A stretch of DNA of 64,000 nucleotides from positions 1-64,000 of the forward strand of contig NZ_VDFV01000014.1 in assembly GCF_006152145.1 (NCBI RefSeq), written 5' to 3'. Each line of letters begins with the position of its first letter. Positions within the stretch are counted from its first letter, which is position 1. Below, piece by piece: positions 24,731 to 33,535 of this stretch. Under the pieces are notes generated by a model. That model searched no databases. It was not told the origin of the DNA and saw nothing but the letters and a program-made list of their open reading frames with translations. The translations under genes were made by a program, and so were the position numbers. The DNA comes from Rubellimicrobium roseum (GTDB lineage Bacteria > Pseudomonadota > Alphaproteobacteria > Rhodobacterales > Rhodobacteraceae).

Positions 24731-26180
24731 GGCGGGGAAGGGTCGCTGGGCCGCGCGGGGCGGCCGGCGCCGCCGCCAGGAGCGCCGCGAGTATCGGCAG
24801 GAGGAGCGCGACGCGGGCGTGGTAGCGCGGCGCGGGCTCGGAGATGCCGGCGCAGACCAGGGCGTTGACCACGATCCCGAGCCCCACCAGCCCGGCGAAG
24901 AGCCAGAGGTCGCGCCGTCCGTTGCGCCACAGGAGGGCGAGGATCGCGAGGAGGGAGAGCGCGTAGACGGCGTTGTGCGCGACGTCGAGGGCGCGGCGGG
25001 CCTCGGGCCCCAGGCGCTCCAGGCGCCCGTCCTCGAGGCTCGCGGCGACCGGGCCGTAGGCGTCTCGAAGCCAGCCGGCCTGACCCTCGGGGTGCAGCGT
25101 CATGCCGGCGCTGGTCATGAGGAGCTGCGTGCCCACGTTGGCCGCGACGGCCCGCGCCACGCCCCAGGGGTCCCAGCGCAGCACGTCCACGGCGAAGCGC
25201 ACCTGCTCGCGCGCGATCCTGTCCTGCACCGGCTGGGGGAGGCGCTGGAGGGAGCCCACCCATTCGTTCTGGGCGAAGATGATGTTGGGCGCGTCGAGGC
25301 GCTTGGGGTCGTCCGAGGTCTGGAGCACGGCGTAAAGCTCGCAGGAGGGCCGCGACGGGGCGTCGGGCCCGCAGGTCTCGGCCAGGTAGGCGAGGCCCGG
25401 CCCGTCGTCGATGAGCCGGGCGGTCAGGAAGGGAAGGTAGACCACGCTCTTGTTCTCGAACCGCTCGACGAGGTTGGAGAAGATCAGACGTTCGCCGAGG
25501 CCCGCCACCGCGAGGAGACCGGCGAAGGCCAGCGCCGTCTTGGCCCGGTGGCCGGCGAGGAGGGGACTGGCCAAGAGGCAGAAGGGCAGGAGGCCCACCA
25601 TCAGGAGGAGGTGGGAGGGATGCGCCAGGATCGCGGCCAGCGCGAGGAACGCGGCCAGAGCCAGCGCGCCCCAGCCCATGGCGGGGCCCCAGACGCAGAC
25701 CGTGGCCACCGTCAGGATCAGCACCGGCGCGAGGATGTCGGGCATCAGGTAGGCGACGTAGAAGGGCAGCGCCCCCAATGCGCCCGCAAGGAGCGCGAGC
25801 CCCGTCGCACGAAGGCCCGCGCCGGGCGCCACGTGCCGTGCCGCGAGCGCCGTCGCGGCGGCGATGACGGCGAGGTTCGCGATCACCACCGCTTCGAGCG
25901 AGAGGACACGGTCGAGCAGCGCCATGACCGCGGAATAGGCGGCCGAGCGGCTGCCGACGACGGTGGTGTCGGGTTCCGCGGCGGGCGGCGCGGGCGATGG
26001 GGCCTCGGAGGCGGGTGGGGCGGCCTCGGCGGGCGGCAGGGCCTCGGCGAGGCCCAGCATGGCCTGGCCCTGGTCGATGTAGCCGACCGTGTCGAAGTAG
26101 AAGAGCGGCGCCCCGTTCGCGAAAAGGACGGACAGGCAGGCCAGGAGGCCGAGCGCGAGCAGGGCGGAATGTCGGAGCAT
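24708..26180 (-). CDS. Polytopic membrane protein, putative GT-C-type glycosyltransferase
   Basis: A 490-residue protein with about ten hydrophobic segments. The first span (about 5-22) is followed by a periplasmic loop with D30 and D36 (YFDTVGYIDQG), the place where GT-C glycosyltransferases carry their acidic catalytic residues. A Pro/Ala-rich insert (about 49-71) follows. Such proteins use lipid-linked sugars or build surface glycans; the assignment here is inferred from topology. MLRHSALLAL was chosen as start; MANGLL at 26213 is the alternative. It converges with the epimerase gene and lies in the polysaccharide locus. Confidence 0.6.
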   Translation of the reverse strand: MLRHSALLALGLLACLSVLFANGAPLFYFDTVGYIDQGQAMLGLAEALPPAEAAPPASEAPSPAPPAAEPDTTVVGSRSAAYSAVMALLDRVLSLEAVVIANLAVIAAATALAARHVAPGAGLRATGLALLAGALGALPFYVAYLMPDILAPVLILTVATVCVWGPAMGWGALALAAFLALAAILAHPSHLLLMVGLLPFCLLASPLLAGHRAKTALAFAGLLAVAGLGERLIFSNLVERFENKSVVYLPFLTARLIDDGPGLAYLAETCGPDAPSRPSCELYAVLQTSDDPKRLDAPNIIFAQNEWVGSLQRLPQPVQDRIAREQVRFAVDVLRWDPWGVARAVAANVGTQLLMTSAGMTLHPEGQAGWLRDAYGPVAASLEDGRLERLGPEARRALDVAHNAVYALSLLAILALLWRNGRRDLWLFAGLVGLGIVVNALVCAGISEPAPRYHARVALLLPILAALLAAAPAAPRGPATLPRLRSARTG

Positions 26181-26350
26181 GGAACCTTCGGGTGGCAGGA
26201 GGCCGTTCGCCATGATCGGGGTTGAGCCCTCCGAGTCAATTCGCGGGTGCGGCACGAGGCGGGATGCCGCCCCGTCCGGGACGTGGGCGGGTTGCCAAGC
26301 GGCGCGCGGCCCGTCTTGATGGCGCGGCCCCTCGGGAGGTCCCGCTCGCC

Positions 26351-27328
26351 ATGACGCGCGTCCATGTCACCGTTCCGGCCTACAACGCCGCCTGGTCGAT
26401 CGGCGACACGCTGCGCTCGATCCGGGCCCAGTCCCTGACGGACTATCGCGTGACGGTCGTCGATGACGGCTCGACCGAGGAGATGGGCCCCGTGATTGCG
26501 CCGCTGATCGCGGACGACGAACGGTTCCGGGTCATCCGGCAGGCCAACGGCGGTCTGGCGGCGGCGCGGAACCGGGGGCTGGCCGAGGCGACGGCGCCCT
26601 ACGCGGCCTTCGTCGATTCGGACGACCTCTGGCATCCCGATTTCCTCGCCCGGCTGGTGGAGGCTCTGGAAGCCCGGCGCGACGCGCCCTTCGCCTACTG
26701 CCATTCGCTGCGGGTGGACGAGGCGAACCGGCTGATTCCCGGCGCGCGCTGGTCCTATGTGCCGCGCCACGACCTTCGGGGGCTGCTGACGCTGAACACG
26801 GTGGGATCGGGCAGCGCGGCCGTCTACCGGACCGAAGCGATCCGGGCGGCCGGGGGCTACGACACCTCGCTGCGCGAGCGGGGGGCCGAGGGCGCGGAGG
26901 ACTGGAAGCTGAATCTGCGGCTGGCGGCGCGGGCCTCGCCCGTGCTGGTGCCGGAGTACCTGGCCGCCTATCGGCTGGTCGCGCGCAGCATGTCGCAGGG
27001 CCACCCGGCGCGGCAGCTTCGCGCCGGTCGCACGGTGCTGGAGGACCTGGCCCGCGAGATCGATCTGCCGCCCGAGGAGGTGCGCCACGCGCGCACGGCG
27101 ATGAACGGCTGGCTTCTGGAGGCCTTCCTGCGGCGGCGCGAGTTCGGCACGGTGGCGGCGCTCCTGGTCGAAAGCTACCTGCGCAACCCGCTGTGGTTCC
27201 GGGCGCGCGAGCTGCGGTCCATCCATGCCATGAAGGTGAGGAGCCGCCTCGCCGACCGGGGCGAGCGGATGCACCTCGCGGATCTGGAGGAGGCGGAGGG
27301 GCGGCGGCCCTTCGCCTTCCTGCGCTAG
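26351..27328 (+). CDS. Family 2 glycosyltransferase
   Basis: A 325-residue GT-A fold enzyme. It has the N-terminal nucleotide-sugar site VTVPAYNAAWSIGDTLRSI, VTVVDDGSTEEM, and the metal-binding acidic motif VDSDDLW near residue 95. The GGYDTSLRERGAEGAEDWKL segment carries the catalytic ED. It should add a sugar to a growing surface glycan in the cytoplasm. The donor and acceptor are unknown. GGGAGG lies 11 bases before the ATG. It converges with the next glycosyltransferase gene, overlapping by four bases. Confidence 0.87.
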   Translation: MTRVHVTVPAYNAAWSIGDTLRSIRAQSLTDYRVTVVDDGSTEEMGPVIAPLIADDERFRVIRQANGGLAAARNRGLAEATAPYAAFVDSDDLWHPDFLARLVEALEARRDAPFAYCHSLRVDEANRLIPGARWSYVPRHDLRGLLTLNTVGSGSAAVYRTEAIRAAGGYDTSLRERGAEGAEDWKLNLRLAARASPVLVPEYLAAYRLVARSMSQGHPARQLRAGRTVLEDLAREIDLPPEEVRHARTAMNGWLLEAFLRRREFGTVAALLVESYLRNPLWFRARELRSIHAMKVRSRLADRGERMHLADLEEAEGRRPFAFLR

Positions 27329-28713
27329 GCGCGGCGGTCGGCCTTGGCCTCCCAGGCGGACAGGAAGCCGCGCCATTGCTGGTACTGCTCGTCCCAGGTC
27401 CAGGGAGAGCGGCGGGGGCCGTAATGCATCGCCATGTACCCGAGGCTCGTGTCCAGGCGCGCGAACTCGTCATGCGTGAGAGGCACGATGACATCGTCGG
27501 CCGCAAGCGCCCGCAGATAGGCGGGGCCGAGGTGCCGGACGAGGTAGGGGCGCAGGTGACGGCCGGCCCAGGGCTCGGCCCCGATGGCGCGGGGCAGGTG
27601 GCCCAGGATGCGGTGGCCGTAGCGCAGCTCGACGAAGCCGGGGCGCAGGCGGTCCAGCGTGGCTTCGGCGGCCTCGATCCCGTCGCGGAGGTCGAGCCTG
27701 AGGTCGGGTTTGCCGACGGGGTCGCGGCCTTCCAGGGCGAAGCTCCTCCAGGCCCGGAAGGTCGGCAGGCGGTCGCCCACGCCGCGGATGTACCAGTAGG
27801 ATTGGAGCGAGCGGAAAAGGAGCGAATGGAGCCGCCGGAACCCGATCCGGTCGAGAGGCGGCAGGAGCCGGGCCAGGAGGTCCATGATCCAGTCGGTCCC
27901 GCGCCCGCCCCCCAGCAGCAGCCGGTCGAGAAGGTCGGACTTGCGCGAGGACCAGCGCCGCCAGATCACCGCCTTGAGGTCGTTGCGAGCCTGGGGATGG
28001 GTCTGGGCGATCAGGATGTCGGCCCGCCCTTCCTCGCGCGAGCGGCGGAACGACTTGTCCACCAGCATCGTCTCGTGCTCGTGGTGGTGGCCGAAGGCGC
28101 GGGGGGCGACCACGACGGGCACGCCCCCTTCGATGAGGCGCAGCCCGAGTTCGTAGTCCTCGCGCGCGCGCAGTCGGGGGTCGAGGCCGCCGATGGCGTC
28201 CCAGGTGGACCGGGCCATCGACAGGTTGCCGGTCAGGACGTCGGTGTAGCGCATCCGGTGGCCGGGCTCGACGAGGGCGGCGAAGTGCTGCGTCCACCAG
28301 TGGCGCACGCCCAGCCGGAAGGCGCTGCGCGAGGCCATGGGACAGGGGGGGTAGGGGCCCAGGATTGCGGCCTGCGGCTGGGCCTCGTGCGCCTCGACAT
28401 GGGCGGCCACGAAGTCGGGGAGGGGCTCCACGTCGTCGTCGAGGAAGATGAGGAAGGGCGCGCGGGCCGCCGCCGCGCCCGCGTTGCGCGCCCCGGCGGG
28501 ACCCAGGCCCGGCAGCTCCACGACCGAGAGGGGCAGGTGCCCGAGCCGGTCGAGAAGGGCCCGCGTCCCGTCCCGGCAACCGTCGGCGCAGACGACGATC
28601 TCCATCTGCGCGAGGGGATAGGTCTGGCGCTCCAGCGCGCCGAGCGTCTGTTCCAGCCGCTCGGCGCGGTTGTGGGTCGGGATGACGATGGAAACGGAAG
28701 GCATCGTGGTCAT
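27325..28713 (-). CDS. Family 2 glycosyltransferase with long C-terminal extension
   Basis: A 462-residue enzyme. The GT-A domain (about 1-240) shows SIVIPTHNRAERLEQTLGAL, the metal motif LDDDVEP and the acceptor-side AREDYELGLRL. About 220 further residues, rich in Trp, Arg and Leu, follow with no domain I recognise (TDWIMDLLARLLPPLDRIGF onward). Its start codon shares one base with the stop of the upstream glycosyltransferase gene (TGATG), so both are translated together. It probably acts on the polysaccharide exported by Wzm/Wzt encoded nearby. Confidence 0.85.
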   Translation of the reverse strand: MTTMPSVSIVIPTHNRAERLEQTLGALERQTYPLAQMEIVVCADGCRDGTRALLDRLGHLPLSVVELPGLGPAGARNAGAAAARAPFLIFLDDDVEPLPDFVAAHVEAHEAQPQAAILGPYPPCPMASRSAFRLGVRHWWTQHFAALVEPGHRMRYTDVLTGNLSMARSTWDAIGGLDPRLRAREDYELGLRLIEGGVPVVVAPRAFGHHHEHETMLVDKSFRRSREEGRADILIAQTHPQARNDLKAVIWRRWSSRKSDLLDRLLLGGGRGTDWIMDLLARLLPPLDRIGFRRLHSLLFRSLQSYWYIRGVGDRLPTFRAWRSFALEGRDPVGKPDLRLDLRDGIEAAEATLDRLRPGFVELRYGHRILGHLPRAIGAEPWAGRHLRPYLVRHLGPAYLRALAADDVIVPLTHDEFARLDTSLGYMAMHYGPRRSPWTWDEQYQQWRGFLSAWEAKADRRA

Positions 28714-29876
28714 CAGGCGCGTCCCCGTCGGGCGGTGATATAGGCGCCCGGGCCGGCCGCGCCGCCCCTGAGCCGAGAGGCCGCGAGCGGCAGCGGCGCC
28801 GCGCCCGGACGGCGGAGGGCCGCGCGCGCGAAGCCGCCCAGCTCGCGACGGAGCCAGCGGAGGAACTCGGTCAGGCTGCTCAGGTCGCGCTCGTAGAGCA
28901 GCGCCTTGCAGAGGACGGCGGAGCCCGCGACCTCGTAGCCGTAGAGCTGGCGGGTCAGTTCCGCCTGCGACCGGCGATGGCGGTGCCAGTTCAGCGCCTC
29001 GGGGTCGTAGACGATCCGGTAGCCGGCGGCGAGGATGCGGCGGAACATGTCCGAATCGCCCCCGGCCTGGGTGGCTGTCCCGGCGTCCAGCGCCTCGTCG
29101 AAGGACCCGACGAGATCCACGACCGAGCGGCGCAACGCCATGTTCACCCCGGCGCCGGCATGCCAGCCCAGAAGGGGGGATTGGCTGAAGGGGTCGTAGA
29201 CGATCCGCTTGAAGCCGCGCAGGAAGCCGCCGTAGCTCTGGAAGGCGATCTGGGCGTCGCTTTCGAGCTCCATCGGCATGGTCGAGCCGGTTGCCGCGAG
29301 GACCAGCGGGTCGGCGAAGTTGCCCGCCAGCGCCCGCAGCCAGAGCGGGTCGGGGGCGGCGTCGTCGTCCGTGAAGGCCACGATGTCGGTGCGCGCCTCA
29401 CGGAGCGCGCGGTTGCGCGCCACGTCGAGGCCCGGCCGCTCCTCGAGCACGTAGCGCAGGCGCGGGAAGCGGGCGACCAGCTCGCGCGTGCCCTGGGTCG
29501 CCGGGGCGTTGTCGACGATGATGATCTCCTGCCCGTCGTCGGGCATCGCCAGCAGCGCGGCGATGCAGCGCTCCAGGTCCTCGGTCCGGTCGCGGGTGCA
29601 GACGGCGACCGTGGTCGTCAGCGACGGCGGGGGCGGGTCCTGCGGGACGGCGACCCGGAGCCGATCGCGCAGCCAGGCCTCCCAGAAGGCGGAGTCGGCG
29701 GCGCGCAGCAGCCGCTTCTGCAGGTCGTCCGGATCGTCCGTGCCGAGGGAGATCAGCGCCTGCCCGGCGGGACGCCCGGCGACCCTGAGCAGGACCAGCG
29801 CTCTCTCGTACTTGGCGGCCAGATTCAGGGCCGGAGGCAGCCTGTCGATGTCAAGGTCCAGAACGGCGATCGCCAT
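28713..29876 (-). CDS. Family 2 glycosyltransferase with N-terminal extension
   Basis: A 387-residue enzyme. About 90 N-terminal residues, beginning MAIAVLDLDIDRLPPALNLA, precede the GT-A domain, which has TVAVCTRDRTEDLERCIAAL, EIIIVDNAP and the metal motif FTDDDAAPDP. An N-terminal extension of this kind occurs in some surface-glycan glycosyltransferases. The start at 29876 has GGAGG 12 bases upstream; TTG 29954 is less likely. It is coupled to the next gene at TGATG and lies 91 bases after the preceding glycosyltransferase gene. Confidence 0.84.
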   Translation of the reverse strand: MAIAVLDLDIDRLPPALNLAAKYERALVLLRVAGRPAGQALISLGTDDPDDLQKRLLRAADSAFWEAWLRDRLRVAVPQDPPPPSLTTTVAVCTRDRTEDLERCIAALLAMPDDGQEIIIVDNAPATQGTRELVARFPRLRYVLEERPGLDVARNRALREARTDIVAFTDDDAAPDPLWLRALAGNFADPLVLAATGSTMPMELESDAQIAFQSYGGFLRGFKRIVYDPFSQSPLLGWHAGAGVNMALRRSVVDLVGSFDEALDAGTATQAGGDSDMFRRILAAGYRIVYDPEALNWHRHRRSQAELTRQLYGYEVAGSAVLCKALLYERDLSSLTEFLRWLRRELGGFARAALRRPGAAPLPLAASRLRGGAAGPGAYITARRGRA

Positions 29877-29967
29877 GGCGTGTCTTGTCCTCCATCCCTC
29901 GCGCCGCGCCTCGGGCACGGGTCGGCGATATTCAGTCACGATGGCGGGCCGCAACCTCGGCCCGCGC

Positions 29968-30987
29968 TCAGGTGGGTCGCCGGCGCAGCGCCTGGCGCAG
30001 GCCGAACAGGCCGATGCCCCGAGCCTTGCCCAGGATGCGGGTCGAGCGGCTGCAGATCAGGGCCTCGCGCAACTGCACCAGGGCGGCGGCGTGATGGCCC
30101 TTCTTGAAGCCTTCGTAGGCCCAGTGGAGCGCCAGCTCGGCCCAGGCCTCGTAGGAGCGCCGGTTCGCCGCGAGCGCGGGCTTGGGAAGGTAGCCGCGGC
30201 AGAGCTGGGACGCGAGGCGCAGGTCCTTGATGTTCTGGCCCGACCGGATCGACCGCTTCGTCAGCGAGTCGGAGGAATCCTGGTAGTAGGCCAGCAGGTC
30301 GGGATGGTAGCCGACCGGGTAATGCGCGGCGATCCGGACCCACATCTCCCAGTCCTCGCCGCAGGTCCTGATCCGGTCGTCGAAGCCGCCCAGACGTTCG
30401 TAGACCTCGCGCCGGACGGCGATGCTGGGGGTCTGGATCAACTGCCGCGCCGCGATCCTGTCCAGCCAGTTCTCGATGATGCCCGGCGTCTCGCGCTCGG
30501 TGCGGATGTCCCATTCCCATTTGGGGGTGCCGTCCGGGTCCACGATGGCGTGGCGGCAGAACGCCGCGCCGGCCTCGGGATGGACGGCGAAGACCGCGCC
30601 GAGCCGGTCGTAGAAGCCGGGCGCCACGAAGTCGTCGGCATGAAGGATGTGGACGAGGTGCCCCCGCGCGCGGGCGATGCAGGTGTTGAAGTTGCGGCTG
30701 TGCCCCACGTTCTGCGGTTGGCGGAAGAACTCGGCCCGCCCGCCGCCGAGTTCCTGCACGACCGATCCGGGGTCGTCCTTCGTCGAGAAGTCGTCCACCA
30801 CCTCGATCTGCATGACGGAGGGGTCGGGGCATTGGTCGAGGACGCTGCCCAGGCTGCGGCGCAGGTCATGGGCCGCATTGTAGACCGGGATCATCACCGA
30901 CCAGAGCGGACGTTCCGTCCCATCGGGGACGGGGGCGATCACGCCGCGATGAAGCCGGTCGAGGTCTTCCGTTGCCGTGGGATTCAT
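29968..30987 (-). CDS. Family 2 glycosyltransferase
   Basis: A 339-residue GT-A enzyme. It shows WSVMIPVYNAAHDLRRSLGS, EVVDDFS and the metal motif HADDFVAPGFYD, then GGFDDRIRTCGEDWEMWVRI with the catalytic ED. The C-terminal 90 residues are Ala/Leu/Arg-rich and helical. It should transfer a sugar to a lipid-linked or protein acceptor in the cytoplasm. It is the first of three leftward glycosyltransferase genes (29968, 28713, 27325) that likely form one operon downstream of the ABC exporter genes. Confidence 0.86.
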   Translation of the reverse strand: MNPTATEDLDRLHRGVIAPVPDGTERPLWSVMIPVYNAAHDLRRSLGSVLDQCPDPSVMQIEVVDDFSTKDDPGSVVQELGGGRAEFFRQPQNVGHSRNFNTCIARARGHLVHILHADDFVAPGFYDRLGAVFAVHPEAGAAFCRHAIVDPDGTPKWEWDIRTERETPGIIENWLDRIAARQLIQTPSIAVRREVYERLGGFDDRIRTCGEDWEMWVRIAAHYPVGYHPDLLAYYQDSSDSLTKRSIRSGQNIKDLRLASQLCRGYLPKPALAANRRSYEAWAELALHWAYEGFKKGHHAAALVQLREALICSRSTRILGKARGIGLFGLRQALRRRPT

Positions 30988-31124
30988 TCGCGAAAGGTCC
31001 CGTTTGCAGATGGCCGGATGGAGCCTGGGGTCGTGCCGTCAGGGCGGCCGCCCGCCCCCTGCGCGGCCCGCCAGACGGGGGTCGCGGGCGACCCGGCGCT
31101 TTGACGTCCCATGCGATGCCCCAT

Positions 31125-32396
31125 TCAGCCGGTTCCCGAATACCGGACCGGACCCTCGGTCCGGGTGGTGAGCTCCCACCGTGCGGGAGGGTTCAGGACG
31201 CCCTCCGTCGAGCGGACGCCGATGACGTTGAAGCCGTAGACGTTGTAGTGCGAATCGTAGGCGCCCTTCCAGTCGGGGTCGTAGAGCCCGACCGCGACGG
31301 TGTAGTCGCCGGCCACGAGGTCCAGGCGCTCGATCCGCAGCCGGACCGATCCGGTCCCGCCGACGGGCAGCTCCATGTGGCTGACCTGCGTGTTGGTGTC
31401 GAAGCAGCTGGTGCCGTTCGGCAACTTGATGGCGATCGCGGCGACGATCCCGTCGAGCGAGGCCCGGGCCGCGTAGTCGATCTCGACCATCAGCCCCGCC
31501 CCGGCGGTGATGCTGCCCGTGGGCGCGCCGTCGAGCCTCAGGATCCGGACGGCGGTGATCTCGGCCTCGAGGGTGCCGAAGCGGTTGATGCCCTGCCGCA
31601 GCGTCCGTCCCCCTGGCAGGAGCCGGTCGGGGACGTCCGAGGCCTCGGCGCCGTTGCCGGCCTCGGTGCCCGCAGCCTCGTAGACCGGCATGACGTCGGT
31701 CGTGGGGCCGAAGGCGACCACGCGGCCCTTGCGAAGATAGAGCACGTCGTCACAGAGCGCCCGCACGAGGGACGCGTCATGCGACACGAAGAAGATCGTG
31801 CGGCCGGAGGCCTTGATCTCGTTGATGCGGGCCAGGCACTTGCGCTGGAAGGTGGCGTCGCCGACCGCCAGCACCTCGTCGATCAGCAGGATGTCGGGAT
31901 CGACATGGATCGCCACCGAGAAGGCCAGTCGCATCTTCATGCCGGTGCTGTAGGTCCGCAGGGGCGCGTCGATGGCGTCCTCCAGCTCGGCGAAGGCGAT
32001 GATCTCGGCGGCGCGGGCCTGGACCTCGCGCCGCGACATGCCGGCGACCAGACCCGCGAGCATCATGTTCTCGCGCCCCGTGAGGTCGTCGGTGAGGCCC
32101 GCCCCGATGTCGAGCACCGCCCCCGTGCGGCCGTGGATCTCGACCGAGCCCTCGTCGGGCCGGCCCACGCCGGCGATGAGCCGCAGCAGGCTCGACTTGC
32201 CGGCGCCGTTGCGGCCCACCACGCCCACCGTGCGGCCGGGCTCCACCTCGAAGGAGACGTCCCGCAGGCCCCAGACGTATTCGGCCGGCGTCCGCCGGAA
32301 GCCCGAGCGCACCAGGTCGCGCAGGGTCCTTTGCCCCTTGGAGCCCACGACCCGATAGCGCTTGCCGAGTTGCGAAACCCGTAACGAGCCGTGCAA
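31125..32396 (-). CDS. wzt: Polysaccharide ABC exporter, ATP-binding subunit with Wzt C-terminal domain
   Basis: A 423-residue ATPase. Residues 1-240 are the ABC domain, with Walker A GRNGAGKSS (61-69), signature YSTGMKMRLAF, Walker B ILLIDEVLAVGD and H-loop FFVSHD. Residues about 270-423 form a beta-sandwich like the Wzt C-terminal domain that recognises the non-reducing end of the exported chain. It powers glycan export through the Wzm subunit encoded just upstream. The start is TTG at 32396, immediately after the permease stop, with GGAGG upstream. Confidence 0.9.
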   Translation of the reverse strand: MHGSLRVSQLGKRYRVVGSKGQRTLRDLVRSGFRRTPAEYVWGLRDVSFEVEPGRTVGVVGRNGAGKSSLLRLIAGVGRPDEGSVEIHGRTGAVLDIGAGLTDDLTGRENMMLAGLVAGMSRREVQARAAEIIAFAELEDAIDAPLRTYSTGMKMRLAFSVAIHVDPDILLIDEVLAVGDATFQRKCLARINEIKASGRTIFFVSHDASLVRALCDDVLYLRKGRVVAFGPTTDVMPVYEAAGTEAGNGAEASDVPDRLLPGGRTLRQGINRFGTLEAEITAVRILRLDGAPTGSITAGAGLMVEIDYAARASLDGIVAAIAIKLPNGTSCFDTNTQVSHMELPVGGTGSVRLRIERLDLVAGDYTVAVGLYDPDWKGAYDSHYNVYGFNVIGVRSTEGVLNPPARWELTTRTEGPVRYSGTG

Positions 32397-33203
32397 TCAG
32401 AGCTCCTCCGCGAAGCGCGCGCTTTCGCGCAGGAAGAGGGCCCGGCCCAGAAGGGCGATGGGAATGGACAGGAGCAGCACGACCAGAAGCGCACCGAGGT
32501 CCGGGGCCTCGTTGCGGATCAGGATGTCGCGGTAGGCGTCCACGACGGTGACCATGGGGTTCATCTCGTACAGGAACAGATACTCCTCGGGCACCGCATC
32601 GACGCTGTAGAAGATCGGCGTCATGTAGAAGAGCGCCATCATCACGAGGCCGACCACGTGCTGCGTGTCGCGGAAGCGCACGTTGAGCGCCGCCACCGGG
32701 AAGCATAGGCTGAGGGTCAGGACGTATTGCGTGGCCATCACCAGCGGCAACGCCAGGAGCGCCGCCCCCAGCCGCCCCCCGTCGACGACCGTCAGCAGCA
32801 GCAGCAGGGGCAGGGCCAGGAGGAACTGCACCATGTTGGTGATGACGCTCAGGGTCGGCAGGACCGTGACCGGGAAGCCGGGCCGGCGGATCAGCTCGGG
32901 GCTGGCGACAACGGCGCCGGCGGAGCTGATGAGAGAGGAGCTGAACCAGGTCCAGGACAGCACGCCGCAGAACACGAACGCGGTGTAGCTGGGGATGTCG
33001 AGCGGCATCACCTGGCGGAAGAGGAACGAGAAGATCGCGATCTGGCTGAGCGGGTTCAGCAGCGACCAGCCGATCCCGAGATAGGAGCGCATGTAGCGGA
33101 TGCGCAGGTCGCGCAGCACGAGCTCGAAGAGGAGCTCGAACTTGCGCCGAAGGTCGGCGCTGGGGCCCAGGGGCCGCATGCGGGTCAAGGCTCGATCAGC
33201 CAT
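32397..33203 (-). CDS. wzm: Polysaccharide ABC exporter, permease subunit
   Basis: A 268-residue ABC-2 type permease with six membrane spans. It has the N-terminal cytoplasmic motif LVLRDLRIRYMRSYLGIGWS and the typical NPMVTVVDAYRDILI before the last spans. It forms the channel for a lipid-linked polysaccharide across the inner membrane. MADRALTRM at 33203 was chosen; MRPLGPSAD at 33179 is possible, and neither start has a clear ribosome site. Its stop directly abuts the TTG start of the ATPase gene. Confidence 0.9.
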   Translation of the reverse strand: MADRALTRMRPLGPSADLRRKFELLFELVLRDLRIRYMRSYLGIGWSLLNPLSQIAIFSFLFRQVMPLDIPSYTAFVFCGVLSWTWFSSSLISSAGAVVASPELIRRPGFPVTVLPTLSVITNMVQFLLALPLLLLLTVVDGGRLGAALLALPLVMATQYVLTLSLCFPVAALNVRFRDTQHVVGLVMMALFYMTPIFYSVDAVPEEYLFLYEMNPMVTVVDAYRDILIRNEAPDLGALLVVLLLSIPIALLGRALFLRESARFAEEL

Positions 33204-33535
33204 CTGCCGTGACGGGTCCCATTCTGCCGGTTCGGACGGGACGGGCCCGGCGGCGGCCACCGCACGGGCGTGGCGCGGGTGACGCCAGGCTTCGGCCGCG
33301 GTGTGTCACGTTCATCGGTTCGTCCACGGCGCGACCTTAGCAGCGACCTTGGACCGAGAACAACCGTCGCCGCATCGCAGCGCCGCCGGGACAGATGGTC
33401 GCAGGGAGTGCGGCCCCGCTGCCATCCGCCGCATGGACCGGATCGACCTGTTGCGCCACGCCATCGTTTTGCCACTCTTGCTTTGGTTGCGCACAATGCG
33501 AGTCTGGCACGATCCGATTCGTTCCGAGGACGCCC
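33204..33535. other. Divergent intergenic region between wzm and TPR gene
   Basis: A 332-base region with no supported gene. It carries the leftward start region of the exporter operon and, at its right end, a promoter for the TPR gene. Short frames that cross it lack ribosome sites and protein-like composition. Confidence 0.6.
33469..33497 (+). promoter_or_regulatory. Putative promoter of TPR protein gene
   Basis: TTGCCA (33469-33474) and CACAAT (33492-33497) are separated by 17 bases, 38 bases ahead of the ATG at 33536. Confidence 0.5.

Noticed and set aside
29877-29954. Upstream extension of the glycosyltransferase gene from TTG 29954
   Set aside because: The added residues are Arg/Glu-rich without similarity to the domain, and GGAGG supports the ATG at 29876.
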